A stretch of DNA of 64,000 bases from Paralvinella palmiformis (GCA_025642065.1 JAODUP010001134.1:227001-291000), one strand, 5' to 3'; positions 29,576 to 41,146 are shown, counted from the first letter of the stretch. The notes: generated by a model from the sequence alone, not told the origin. Numbers and translations are program-made.

Positions 29576-30124
29576 TTGAACCATGTCAATTGCGTATACC
29601 AGGTCATTGCTCTTGGCTTTGAAGCCAACAGAGCTCAATATCAAACATCAACTAAGGCACACAATATCTTGAAACTAAACCAGGATAAAACTGAACTGAT
29701 TGTTTTCTCATCAAAGCACCAAGCTAAGAAAACTCAGGATTTCCATCTAACAGTTGGTGATCGTGTTGTTAATGCTGTGCATTATATGAGGAACCTAGGG
29801 GTGTACCTGGATAGCTCACTTACCATGGGCAAACAGGTCAATGCTGTTTCCATGGCCTGTTATTACCAGATACGCAACATTGGCTGCATCCGCCAGTTCA
29901 TAACAACAGATGCCTGCAAAACGCTAGTCAACTGCTTGGTTATATCCCGCCTTGATTATGGCAATGCCCTTCTATATGGTATCCCAAATTGTTAACAGCA
30001 CGTCTACAAGGAGTACAAAACAATGCTACTCGTCTAATTACCCGCACTAGGAAGAGGGAACACACCACTCCAGTGTTGAAATCCATACATTGGCTACCGG
30101 TGGTGTACAGACCTCTGTACAAGC
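29576..30124 (+). pseudogene. LINE ORF2 fragment (CR1/L2-like, post-RT region)
   Basis: Reads NILKLNQDKTELIVFSSKHQ, LGVYLDSSLTMGKQVNAVS, YYQIRNIGCIRQFITTDACK and VISRLDYGNALLYGIP. After a one-base frameshift at ~29990 it continues LTARLQGVQNNATRLITRTR and LKSIHWLPVVYR. All of these are standard CR1/L2-type ORF2 blocks. It stops abruptly at ~30120 where SINE-2 sequence begins. Confidence 0.85.
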
Positions 30125-30243
30125 CGTGTAGGACCACAGATCACTACAACATAGCTGAAGGATGTTTCATTCTGAGTTCGTTTCATCACCTTTGGAGGTC
30201 ACTCGGATCATTTAGTCTACCATGGCCGTAAAACATCAATCAT
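30125..30243 (+). mobile_element. SINE-2 body fused to the LINE fragment
   Basis: Begins inside the SINE-2 head (GTGTAGGACCACAGATCACT), lacks the middle (ACCCGTGTTCGAATC and the GGGCATATCTGAAG part), and continues GCTGAAGGATGTTTCATTCT, TTTGGAGGTCACTCGG and TAAAACATCAATCATC. The join to LINE coding sequence shows no A-box remnant. Confidence 0.75.
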
Positions 30244-31709
30244 CAATCGTAAAAATCTAGACACAGATTTAATAATAATTTTAATATTTTTGACATCCAA
30301 AAGTGGACGACATTTTACAGCTGTAGATCGCAGTAGAAAAACGTATGTTGTCCTTGTTTACAAATGATGACGACAAAATTGGGGGTGGATTGCTAAGGAA
30401 ATACCGAAATGGTTATGTAGATCCTGCTGAGGATTTGTTTTAGTTATTAAATCATAGCAAGCTACGTAATCGAAATATTGCTTAACGTTGAATTAATTGA
30501 AATATAGCTCATATCTTGCTAATGCCAAATGATCAAATGTCTGTATTAAATAGCGATGACGACGACCCCGAGATTATTAGCCACCAAAGCCTTTTCGCCA
30601 CCGGGCACATTCGCCAGCGAACACAAAATTCTCTGGCCCATTCGCCACTGATGTCTAGGTCCATTCGCCACTCACAATTGTTGTAGCGTACTCTGCTTAA
30701 ATCACCTGACTTTTGTCGCCCACCCATTGCCGTATTATTGTTGAATAATGAAATTGATTTGTGAAGGGATTATTTGAAACAGAAAGCTGTTTGGCGTGCA
30801 AAATAAACGTTTTATCGGAGAGAAAAGGTGTCACATAACACATCAAAATCTTAAAAAGGTTAAAAAATTAAAATATGGAATAAATTCGCCACAGTTGACT
30901 GACTAATAATAATAATAATAATAATTACAAAACTTCTATTGCGCCAATATCCTCGAGAAGAATCGAGTTGAGTGGCGCACCTAGTACAGTAGTTGGACAA
31001 ACTCATCGTCCAGGTAAGATGCAAAGTTCATCAACAAATGATCGGATGGAGTGGAAACTTGGGAAGGATAAGCGAGTCTGAAAAGGTCAGTTTTCAAATG
31101 GCGTCTTTTTGTAGTACGTGCGCTGATCACGTTTTAGTTTATCGTCGGAAACGAACCGGACTAGGATACCAATCTAGTACGCTACATTGTATGGCAGCTG
31201 TAATTTACGAGAACAGTAACTGAAATAAATATTGCCACGAACGGGAAAAAATAATAAAGAGTGCCATTTAATCATGCGGGGAGCCATCTATGTGGTGTGT
31301 AAGTAAACAATGTTTTACGGGAAATATAATAAATAAACAAACAAAAATGCCCTACACGCACCATAGGTCTACGACAAACCACGTGATTAACCTTCGTTAT
31401 TATTATTTTCGTATACACCTTTCAAACTGTGGATGCTTAATCACACATTTACTGCTTTCTGTGAGCTAGCCGTGTCGGGAATTTAATGTGGCTACTGCTA
31501 AAATATGGTAATGACAAACAGGAATACAACATATTTAAAAAATACATTACACATACTACATGTACGTCCGTATATGTATACAGACGAATTGGGGCATTTC
31601 ATATAGATCTGTACTCTATCAGTCAATGAAAAACCCCTTTAATATTCTACATTATTGGGTAATGAAAGCTTTAAGACACACAATCAGAGGCAGCGAAATC
31701 GGTAGCGAA
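30244..31709. other. intergenic, no gene seen
   Basis: A run of CATTCGCCA-type words sits at 30580-30680 (CGCCACCGGGCACATTCGCC and ACATTCGCCAGCG), probably a worn TIR-element border. (AAT)n lies at 30905. No recognised coding sequence. Confidence 0.4.
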
Positions 31710-31749
31710 TGGGCCTTACTATAAATTATAGGGGACTAATGGGCCTAAC

Positions 31750-32396
31750 CGGACATGGGGTCAATTCAATTCCGGAATTGGATTTGATGGTCAATTCTAA
31801 TTCCGGAATTGGAATTGATTATTTAAAAATAATGAATTGGAATTGAAATTGAGAAATTTTGAATTTGAAGTTTCCTACAAACAAATTAAATCCAAAAATT
31901 AATATACCATTTTTACAATGTTAGCACTTACATGTGGTGTTACCAATATACTGGAACCATAATGATCCAGAGTTTTGGTTCGGGAATGCCAATCTGGAGC
32001 TAAAGATTGCCCCTCCTCTCCTCAAACTGTGACTACTATAGCCTGTCCCCAGACCTAACTTTTAATAACCATTTGAGAGATTTTGTAAACTTACCATATG
32101 TCATTGGTTTAGTACCCAGCAGGGTTGTGAAAGTAAATACACAGTCTGACCCCTGCTGGGCGGAGCTAAGCAAATACATTCGTTTCAAGGCTCCTACTGG
32201 GCAGTGGAATATAAACACACCTCTGATGATTAGAAAATATACTCTTACATGCACCAAAGACTATGATCCACCACGGATATAATACCTCTTTAGCTAAAAG
32301 CGCCTTGTGGTTAGGCTTGCGCTAATTTTACCATATTAACACTTACATGTGCTGTTACCAATATACTGGAACAAAATTGATCCATAAATTTGGTTC

Positions 32397-32470
<74 letters not shown>

Positions 32471-32804
32471 CAACTCCACAACAACTAAAGTGACAAACCC
32501 CCACAAAATAGCATGCCTGTAATCTATATAGAGATATTGCTATTTAGGAATATACCCCCTTCAATGTTTAGAACAGGCAAAATTAAATTAAATCCACAAT
32601 TAATTTACCATTTAACTTTTTAATTCAGAAATATTACTTGGAATATAAACTACTTTGTATTCCAAGTAGGTACTCGGAGTATCTACTCATGGTAAAAAAT
32701 ACTAGGCAAAAAAAGAGTCGGAATAAAATGGAATTGGAATTTAAAAGTTTTTGGGAATTGGAATTGATCAATTTAAGGTGGAATTGGAATTGACCGTATG
32801 TCTG
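31750..32804. mobile_element. non-autonomous hAT-like DNA transposon, complete with 8-bp TSD
   Basis: Ends are inverted: left CGGACATGGGGTCAATTC, right (reverse complement) CAGACATACGGTCAATTC. The element is flanked on both sides by GGCCTAAC (31742-31749 and 32805-32812), an 8-bp target duplication as hAT elements make. Subterminal GAATTGGAATTG words line both ends. Inside are two direct copies of TACCAATATACTGGAAC (31946 and 32358), a (TA)n run at 32400 and a 91-codon open frame at 32007-32282 that does not look like a transposase. Confidence 0.8.
32400..32466. repeat. (TA)n microsatellite inside the hAT-like element
   Basis: About 66 bp of uninterrupted TA repeats directly after the second internal direct repeat. 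Confidence 0.95.
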
Positions 32805-33444
32805 GGCCTAACTATAACTTATAAGGGGCAAATGGGCCTAACTATAACTTATAAGGGGCCAATGGGCTCGATCATGAGTGGGGAATAGGCCATGAAAACT
32901 AGTACATTTTAAATGGCAAGAAGGCATTGGTGGCGAGAGTTCCCGTTCCCATGAAAACAAACGTTTTAATTGTTTTTTTAGCCCAAACTAAGTTTAGTAT
33001 AATAAAAAGAAAGTCCGTGTATCTAGTCTAAGTTGATGTGAAAACAGAAACGTCGAGTTATCCTTCAATCTTCGCCTCTTTTAGTTTGTAAACAGTTTGG
33101 CTCCGCTATTGATTTATGAACTTATAACCTATATTTTAATTATTAATTGTTTTGTTAGCCATATGATTGCTGTTGCTGTTGATTGGAAACTGAACGTTTA
33201 GAACATGCAACATGAAGAGTGTTCTGAGCACTACTTGTCTGTGAACTTCCGTTTTAATTATAAATGGAATTAGCCGGATTTGTAGGTTAATATATTTTAG
33301 CAGTACACTGGGTCTCGTAAGCTTAATTTATGATAGATGCATAACACGTTACGAAACCCCTTCCCCTAATATTTGCTGTATGTCCAATATTTCGCAATCA
33401 ATTTGTAATGACATATCTTACCCCTGTTTCTTTCATCCAATATA

Positions 33445-34058
33445 CCCGCTGTAGCAGGCCAAATTAATCCCTCCCAGATTAAACCCGGGTATAGTTTGGC
33501 CCAGGGCAGATTATACCCCGGTGGTGTAAACTAGCCTAGGCCAGACTGGACGCCTCCGGACCAGAAGTTACCAATCTAACGTTGTAATCAATCTCAAACG
33601 ATATCTCCTTAATTAATGTGTACCATCGAAGTCGTTAACTGCCACTTAATGTTAACAGTAAAACGGTTTAATTTTCAATTTGTTATCAAGACGTGACACA
33701 TATTTGCTAATTTAGGCTATAGTCTAATAATTTTACTAATTACAGTTTTTCTGAAGTAATCAAAGCCTATGTGTTTAGAGTTTTAAGATGTATGTCAGTT
33801 AGCTTTCTCACTTAACGACAAAGCGGAACCCACAATAAAATGCTGAAAAAGTAAGTAATTTTTGTGTCTATCACTCAACACTACTGACATCGTGGGGGGA
33901 TAATCTGTCCTGAAGGCTATGAATTAGCCTAGGGCAATTTATACCCCGGAGTTTAAATTGGCCTAGGCCATAATACACTCGGGGTATAATCTAGCCTAGG
34001 CCCCTTTAACCCCAGGTATAGTGCGGATTGGGGGTATACTATGGGCTGTTACAGCGGG
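33445..34058 (+). mobile_element. MITE-like TIR element, copy 2
   Basis: TIRs CCCGCTGTAGCAGGCC and (reverse complement of the right end) CCCGCTGTAACAGCCC. ATATA flanks both ends, fitting a TA-type or TATA target duplication. It is 614 bp, with GGCCTAGGCCA and GGGTATAAT motifs near both ends and no coding capacity. It is an inverted relative of 1738-2290. Confidence 0.8.
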
Positions 34059-34145
34059 ATATATAACTATAAATAAGTGTTTAACATCGAGCTATGACAC
34101 TGGCTGAAAAGGTTGCTATATAAAAAATTATTTATTAACAACAAC

Positions 34146-34159
<14 letters not shown>

Positions 34160-34182
<23 letters not shown>

Positions 34183-34207
34183 TTTATATATATATATATA
34201 TATATAT
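34160..34207. repeat. (TA)n microsatellite
   Basis: TA run with one ATTTTA interruption, preceded by (CAA)n. Confidence 0.9.
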
Positions 34208-34659
34208 TATACAACTAGATAGAATAATGTTCAAAACTAATTATGAGGTGTAATTAGGCCATCAGACACATACTCGAATTGCCGTGCCTACGGTAGTAAA
34301 TGGTATACATTACATATTCGATAATATATATGTAATATATATTTGTATTAAATTGATTAGATTGAGGTATTTTCAATTTTTTTAATTTAATTTTTAATCG
34401 ACCACTTGACACTTTGTATTATCGCCCATCCCAGTGTTTAAAGTAAGAATTCTGTTTCTGGACACGTGGGTTAATGGTTGAGAGTTGTTGGCGTTCTTTA
34501 TGTGCAACCACCAAAATTGCTCTGTCCTTATTTCTTTTTGGGTAGTTATACATATTCCTAGATAATGATTTATAGTTACTTCCCTTAAGACTCAATGTCG
34601 TTTATGCTGTCTGATTATCGAGGCCTTCTCGCACTGGAAAACATCCAATTTTACCTCTT

Positions 34660-35065
34660 TCTGATAAACCGTCTGCAGATGGTGCAAACCTGTGCTGCAC
34701 GTCTGGTAATACGGACTCGTAAAAAGGAATATATACCACCAGTTTTGTTCGAACCATACTGGCTTCCTGTACGTTTCAGATAACTGTAAAATATCGTGTT
34801 TCACACAGTCAAAGTACCGAGTGGAACAGTGCCACTGCATCTAATCAATTTAATCCAAAAGTATATACCATTGAGCCTGCTGTAAGCTTACTCCTGTTCA
34901 CTTCTGACGGCACCAAATAGTCATACAGCAATGTACAGAGCGAAATCTTTCCGAGCATCCACTCCTAGGCTGTGGAATTAGTTGCTTAATCAAATTAAAG
35001 CAAGAAAAGAAATAGTTTGTATGGTTCTTAAAACCCACTTATTCAAATTAACCTATTTATAATAT
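34660..35065 (+). pseudogene. LINE ORF2 3'-end fragment
   Basis: Reads NRLQMVQTCAARLVIRTRKK and EYIPPVLFEPYWLPV, a stop, then frame-jumping pieces equivalent to KVPSGTVPLHLINLIQKY, HTAMYRAKSFRASTPRLWN and VLKTHLFKLTYL. This is the C-terminal end of a CR1/L2-like ORF2, with several stops. Confidence 0.78.
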
Positions 35066-35527
35066 ATAAACCAGGGCATTTATGAACAAAATGTATTTGT
35101 GCTATATGAGCTTAGAACAGGTTTTAATTATGTTTTAAATATAAACTGCTTTCGGCCAATTATGAGCCTAGAACATCTTTTAATTATGTTTTAAATATAA
35201 AGTGCTTTAGGGCAATTAGTTGGGTTTTATATGAGGTTGTGCTGCCCGATGATATTTTTAAGCACCCTTGTGTTACAAACAATTTTTGTATCATTTACAT
35301 ATAAATATTATTACCAATTACGATTTCTATGACAATATGTTATTGTATATATCCATTATATAATTCATTGTACATACCATAATCATTTTATTTATGTTGA
35401 TTCAATGGCGCTTGTCGATAGTATTCTCCTTTTTACCATGTTGACTGTTAATAAGCTTTCCTTGATCTTACAAACAGTTGTATCTAAGCTTATAGAAAGG
35501 CTGGATCTTTACCTTTTAAGCAAATAG
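35066..35527. other. probable LINE 3' UTR remnant / intergenic
   Basis: Two direct copies of TATGAGC(C/T)TAGAACA followed by TTTTAATTATGTTTTAAAT (35106 and 35160). Otherwise AT-rich without genes. Confidence 0.4.
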
Positions 35528-35830
35528 TTATTGAGTAATAATCTTAATGTCTCTAGAATCTGCATACAAATTGGTCCCGGTGCCAAACCACCCTCGCTTC
35601 AGGTGAAGAGTTATATTATAATGGTAGAAATCGACACTAGATCCGTCCACCGTCGCCATGTTCCGTCGTGTATGAAGATAGTTACGCGCATATCCAAATC
35701 TGCTTAGAAAGGTTTGAAGATGATTCGTTTTGAAAGACATGGTCACCTGTGTAAAAACGAACCTAACCGGTCGTGTATCTTTTCGACGATGATAAATGTA
35801 TCTGAAAAGGTCAGGATCATTTGCACACAT
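35528..35830 (-). CDS. 100-codon open frame, unknown product
   Basis: ATG at 35830 reading leftwards to a stop at 35528. The peptide (MCANDPDLFRYIYHRRKDTR at its start, RGWFGTGTNLYADSRDIKI near its end) has a balanced, protein-like composition, is free of simple repeats and sits in DNA less AT-rich than its neighbours. I recognise no domain. No splice partners were linked. It may be a small gene, an exon or a TE scrap. Confidence 0.3.
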   Translation of the reverse strand: MCANDPDLFRYIYHRRKDTRPVRFVFTQVTMSFKTNHLQTFLSRFGYARNYLHTRRNMATVDGSSVDFYHYNITLHLKRGWFGTGTNLYADSRDIKIITQ

Positions 35831-35839
35831 GGCTATTTA

Positions 35840-36131
35840 CTGGACAATACACCGGAGCGTTTTAAGTATTAGATATTCTTAATCTGGTAATAGCCACTTC
35901 GGTACACTCATATGGCAAGTTCATTCAGATCAATAAAGTTGTACTTTAAAAATCGCATAATGACCTATTACAAACGATATATAATAACAAACGTTATATC
36001 CCAAAGTTAGGAAAATAACATCTCATTTATTAATATTCAATTAAATAACTTTTATGTCGTCTGTAGTCAAATATCAGAAATTCAATACCCCGAAGTCACC
36101 AAGGAAGAAGGGAATTTAATTCATTATCAGG

Positions 36132-36202
<71 letters not shown>

Positions 36203-36688
36203 CCGTTAATACAGACATCGTTTATCCAGCAAATGAACCTTTCGACACATTATTGTCTGTGGAGGAATTAGCTCCATTATAAAAGATTCTCTAATCCAGC
36301 AAAATCGTGTTTCGCGTTCCAACTCCGAGACTTCATTTCTCCAACGAAATGTGACATTTCAGTGTAAAATGACCTCGATAATCCGACAACATGAAAATGT
36401 CGCCATATATTTCCGCTGGTTCAGTCATGCAAGACACACCGGCATGTTGTCAATAATGGTTAATTAACCTGCCCACACGCTATACTTGCTATATCGTAAC
36501 CAATTACAATCGTCCTTGACCATACACACCGACACACGATGCTTTCATTGCCTGTAGCTATCTCAAACTCAATCGTAATAGTTCATGGCTAATTATAAAC
36601 ACAAACGTGTGATCTTTTACGACTCGGCTTTTCGACATTCAATTTTATCCGACATATTATCATGTGATAAACCTTGTCAGGATAGCGG

Positions 36689-36786
<98 letters not shown>

Positions 36787-37680
36787 CATAACTGGATGTC
36801 ATCGGTATACAAGTGATATTTAACACCGTTTACCTATGCAATATTTTGAAGAGCCCGAACGTTTTTTGTCTTTTCTGTTATTTTAGAGAAATATAATAAA
36901 ATTGAAAAAAATCTGTAATTGTTTAAAATATTACAGTTCAAAGCATTTGTATGGGTCATTGTCAATGTGGATTTTTTTATACTTATTTCTTTAAATATAA
37001 CGTAGAACATAAGTTGAAAGGGACTAACGAGGAAATATTTCAAAGTCATTGTCAATGGCATTAAGAATGAATTTATTTCCAATTTGCAGATGCACATTTT
37101 CATATTGATATTTAATCATAAAGAATTAAAAGTTGTAAATTCCAGAGCCAATGGGGGGGGGGGGGTTATGTAAACTGTCTTCCTGTAATTCGTCTATTGG
37201 ACTTCCATTGTTTTATACAAGTTATTAGACCGCTGGTTTTCCCTCATAGGTAAAGTGTGGCACTACTTACCAATGGTTATGGTTATGCTGTGTGGGAGGT
37301 CCAAGGTTCGAAAGTCGTCCGTAGCACTATAGTAGGAGGATTTTCCATCGAACCAGGCAACTGGTAAGGTTTTCTCCGCCTAATATGCCATCTATTGTAA
37401 ATTCTAAATTTATTTAGAATTAGTCCCCGTGGTGAAGCAGTAAATTACAAACGGCATGCGTGTCCCTCATTCAGGTAGCTAAGCCACGTAAAATAACCGA
37501 TGAAATATTTATTAGATTTACAGGACACTTAATATGACATCAATAATTTAATAAACAATGTTATTAAGTGGAAATACTAATTTTGGACTTTACTATTTTG
37601 CATTCGTTAATTTAAGGTAGGAATGTTAAGTGTGACGTGAAACACTGAGATATGACCAATTAAACTTATTACAGAACACA
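35840..37680. other. intergenic, microsatellite-rich
   Basis: Holds (TA)n 36136-36199, a (CT)n-(TA)n compound run 36691-36783 and a poly-G tract at 37153. No exon is supported. Confidence 0.5.
36691..36783. repeat. (CT)n-(TA)n compound microsatellite
   Basis: About 54 bp of CT then 38 bp of TA with a clean switch. The same CT-to-TA order occurs at 41070-41143. Confidence 0.95.

Positions 37681-37683
<3 letters not shown>

Positions 37684-37729
<46 letters not shown>
37684..37729. repeat. (TA)n microsatellite
   Basis: About 46 bp of TA repeats; a (CA)n run follows at 37877-37918. Confidence 0.95.
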
Positions 37730-37735
<6 letters not shown>

Positions 37736-37864
37736 TCAGAGTATGTGAAATCAGATCAGGACCTGTCAGATATAGCTCCTGCAGACTCAGATTTTATGCA
37801 GGACCCACCAGTGTTCTGTCAGACACCAGGTCCTACACAATGTAGGTTTTTGTCAGACATTGCA

Positions 37865-37909
<45 letters not shown>

Positions 37910-38590
37910 CACACACACTCAGTCAGCAATGGTGAATGATTAGTTAAGGACTAGGTAATTACCGTATATACTCGCGTATAAGTCGATTTTTTGGGTAGTG
38001 AAAAGGGAGTTCCCAGAAGCACCTCGACTTATGCGCGCGTCGTTATTTCCTGCCAGCTGAAGGAAACATGTTTTCGGCCATGCTTGCCACACAATACTAT
38101 AGGATTCAACCCAATAAGAGCCAGAGTCGGATTACTATCGTCACATCGCTGCCGACTAACCCATTATTATTCAATAAATTTTCACCAAACTGTTATTTGG
38201 ATCTCACAAACATGCCGGTCTTTATGTAATAATACTTGATAGTCACGCGCTGTTACCTACCAGTACCTCCAGATGTGCTGTAAAACAATGAATTAATAAC
38301 ACTTGCCAATTGAAGTGACAATCAGGCATGTTTGTGTGAGCGATAGTTGGACCAAAATCGCCACATCTCTGCCTACTAGTCTTTTTCAAAAAACTGTTAT
38401 TTGGATCTCACAAACATGCCAGTCTGTATGTAATATAATACTTAATAGTCACGGGTTGTTAACTACCGGTACCACCAGATTGTTAGCTATAACATAAAAA
38501 TTACTTCACATTGCAAACCTCGTTCGCCACTTGCTGTGAAACAATTAATTAATAACACTTGTCAGTTGAAGGGAGTCTACACAATTAAGC

Positions 38591-38945
38591 TTGTTGTTCG
38601 GGGAGATTCTCCAGGCTGACGCATATTCGGCACAGCCTCTATGTTGGAGTGGTTGAGAAACGTCCTCCCCCACGAATCACAGGCGAGCAGTATGGAACGA
38701 TGGAGCCGAAATACCCTGAGGGTGGTCACTGCCAGAGTGTTTTACGTTCTCAGGTTTTTTTAACGTCACCCTTTATTTCAAGTAATTCAGTGGAGACGGC
38801 AGCGCCATTTAACCTGGTCAGTCACCCAAGATGTTGTGAGCCGAGAAATTAATCTGTGGAAAAGTTTCGAGCTCTTACGGGGTTCGAACCTGTGACCGTT
38901 GGCTCCAAGTGCCGGGTGATTAACCGCTAGGACACCTGAACTCAC
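38591..38945 (-). mobile_element. SINE-1, copy e
   Basis: Minus-strand copy nested in the decayed TIR element. The plus strand starts GTTGTTCGGGGAGATTCTCC and ends with TAACCGCTAGGACACCTGAA and CTCAC. Confidence 0.87.
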
Positions 38946-39017
38946 ACGCGTGTTTGGTACGACAAGTTTGTTTATTTATATAAGTTATGACATTAAAGCC
39001 AAATCGTGTGTACTGTT

Positions 39018-39048
<31 letters not shown>

Positions 39049-39364
39049 ACAGTCTCTCCCTCTTCTCTCTGTGTGTGTATGTACAGTCTCCACCCCCTCT
39101 CTCTCTCTCTCTGTGTATCGCTGTCGGTGAAGCAAGCGTGTTTGGTGTGACAAATTTGTTTATTTATATTAGTTATAACATCAAAGCCAAATCGTGTGTG
39201 TGTGTGTGTGTGTGTACAGTGTGTGTACGTGTGTGTGAGTGTGTCTGTCTGTCTCTCTCTCCCTCTTTGTGTATGTGTGTGTACAGTGTGTGTACGTAGT
39301 GTGTGTGAGAGAGTGTGTGTCTCTCTCTCCCTCTGTGTGTGTGTGTGTGTGTTTGTGTGTCGGT
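38946..39364. repeat. direct repeat with CT/TG microsatellites
   Basis: GTTTATTTATATAAGTTATG with AAAGCCAAATCGTGTGT occurs at 38969 and again at 39157 (TATTAGTTATAACATC version). Long CT and TG runs lie between and after them. Open frames here encode only Ser-Leu, Cys-Val or Thr-His repeats. Confidence 0.8.
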
Positions 39365-39500
39365 GAAGACATTGATATTCAGAATGCACTTGCTGACACC
39401 ATGAGTTTGAATGACTGGGTCAACTTTTTCGCGAATAACGACAATGATTCCGAGTTTGAGGGATTTTAAGCCAATACTTAACCTCGACTTATACAGCAGC

Positions 39501-39755
39501 ATATGCCTGAGGAAAGAATTAATAATAATACTACTACTAATAATAATAATATAGTTTTAGCAATGAACCACTACCATTAAGACCAACTGAAATTCCCTTT
39601 ACATGAAAGTATATAATAATTTACATTTTACACACAAATATTGATGGAAGTCATAGACCAAACTTAAATTGTCATATTGAAGTAAGATAATATAAAATCA
39701 AAGGAGACGATCAACATAGATGGCAACACATTATTCATTATATATATGTGTGTGT

Positions 39756-39795
<40 letters not shown>

Positions 39796-40005
39796 GTATG
39801 TATGTATGTATGTGTGTGTGTGTGTCTGTGCTATATGGTGATTTTCTTCGTGAACTAATCTGTATTTTATCAATTGACTAGTAACCGTACAGCAGCAATA
39901 TTTAATTTTATCAAATGGATGAGCATATATATTTATATGTCTGTCTTACAATTTTAATACAAAACCTTGAAATATATATTTTGCTAAAGAGCACCTGTGA
40001 ATGGT
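39501..40005. other. intergenic, no gene seen
   Basis: AT-rich, with an (AAT)/(ACT) run at 39520 and TG-CT-TATG microsatellites at 39746-39830. Confidence 0.5.
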
Positions 40006-40740
40006 ATCTGGACATTTAGCCAATTGACATTTCGCCAACGGAGACTTAGCTAACGGACATTTAGCCATTATTTACAGGGTGGACATTTCGCTAATATTCA
40101 AAATTTTATATCTTACATGTACATGTATATTGTAATATTTTAGAGTTTGTGTCTGCTCTGTCAATATTATGTTATGTTTATGGATGATGTTTAAATATAG
40201 GCCTATCTTTAGATAAGATGTTACCAACATAATAATTATTGCAAATTTGTTTGTACAATTTGTATAATTATATTAATGTACACGTTTTCTCCATTATTAT
40301 ACATACATATAAATAATGATATGCAACATGCAATATGTGCATGGGTTTATGGGATAAAAGGGCCACCCAATGCAATTAGATCTGGCTTTGTTTACAGTGC
40401 TTCTGTTTGATGTATCTTCCAGTTGATCAGATCATCCCCAATGCCACTTAACTTATTTCACCTGGAACATGTGGCTTCTGTGGGCTAGTGGGATAAAAGG
40501 GCCCCTAATGCAATTAAATCTGGCATTGTTTCCAGTCTTATGTACCTTCGAGTTGACCAAATCACATAATATAGATCATCCCCAATGACACTTAGATCTG
40601 GCTTCATTTGCAGTGCTTTTGTCTGATATACCTTCAAAATAACCAGATCACATAATCTAGATAATCCCCAGGGACACCTAATTTCATTCAACTGGAACTG
40701 GAAGCTAATGGGATAAAAGATCAACCATGGAGATTGTAAC
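40006..40740. repeat. GGACATTTAGCC-type border and ~130-bp degenerate tandem repeat
   Basis: 40006-40095 repeats GACATTT(A/C)GCCAA words, a kind of sequence often seen at ends of Mutator-like and similar elements. 40345-40735 holds about three worn units carrying GGGATAAAAGGGCCACC, AATTAGATCTGGC, GATCATCCCCAATG and CACTTAA. Both lie directly upstream of the FLYWCH fragment. Confidence 0.6.
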
Positions 40741-40763
40741 TACTAAACGAAGGAATCAGAAAG

Positions 40764-41042
40764 ATGTACACCAAGCAGATAACTTCCAAAAACCAGATCA
40801 GATGGCAGTGTGTTAAACGCAACAACGGTTGCAAGGGTGTTATATCTACATCTCTTGACCATAGTCAGGTACTCAAAAACAAACCTCACAACCATGATGC
40901 AAATACGATGGAAGTTGCGATTGCCAAGACCAAAGTCGATATGAAGTATTTAGCAGCCAACACACCAGAGAACGACCAGCAACAATGCTGTCTGCCAGAC
41001 TTGCGGAACTTTCTGCTGCAGCTGATGAGGAAGATACCATGA
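40764..41042 (+). pseudogene. FLYWCH zinc-finger fragment (probable MULE-type transposon remnant)
   Basis: Residues 12-46 read IRWQCVKRNNGCKGVISTSL and, a few residues on, VLKNKPHNHDAN. The order W-x-C, C, then H-x-H is that of a FLYWCH zinc finger (C2H2-type, DNA-binding). FLYWCH domains often precede MULE transposases. No transposase domain follows: the frame ends at 41042 and (CT)n(TA)n begins at 41070. The upstream GGACATTT-type repeats support a transposon origin. Confidence 0.6.
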
Positions 41043-41069
41043 AAAAGATGATACGATGCTTCACCCAGT

Positions 41070-41070
41070 G

Positions 41071-41143
<73 letters not shown>
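41070..41143. repeat. (CT)n-(TA)n compound microsatellite
   Basis: About 42 bp CT followed by about 32 bp TA, the same order as at 36691. Confidence 0.95.

Positions 41144-41146
<3 letters not shown>

Larger units (their letters stand above)
31710..32872. repeat. 30-bp minisatellite interrupted by a hAT-like element
   Basis: Unit TATAACTTATAAGGGGCAAA then TGGGCCTAAC: one worn copy left of 31750 and two copies right of 32804. The array is split by the element at 31750-32804. Confidence 0.75.
37961..39500 (+). mobile_element. decayed TIR element, pogo/CENPB-like candidate
   Basis: Left end carries ACCGTATATACTCGCGTATA then AGTCGA, a sequence type common at ends of pogo-like elements. Near the right end, CCTCGACTTATACAG (39482) is its inverted inner part. 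Just before it an open frame ends DWVNFFANNDNDSEFEGF and a stop (39467-39469), an acidic tail resembling CENPB/pogo-type transposase C-termini. Most of the transposase is gone. The interior holds a tandem duplication (38120-38320 vs 38335-38560), a nested SINE-1 and CT/TG runs. Confidence 0.4.

Noticed and set aside
32007..32282. Open frame inside the hAT-like element as a transposase
   Set aside because: Short, with no hAT dimerisation or catalytic motif; the element is probably non-autonomous.
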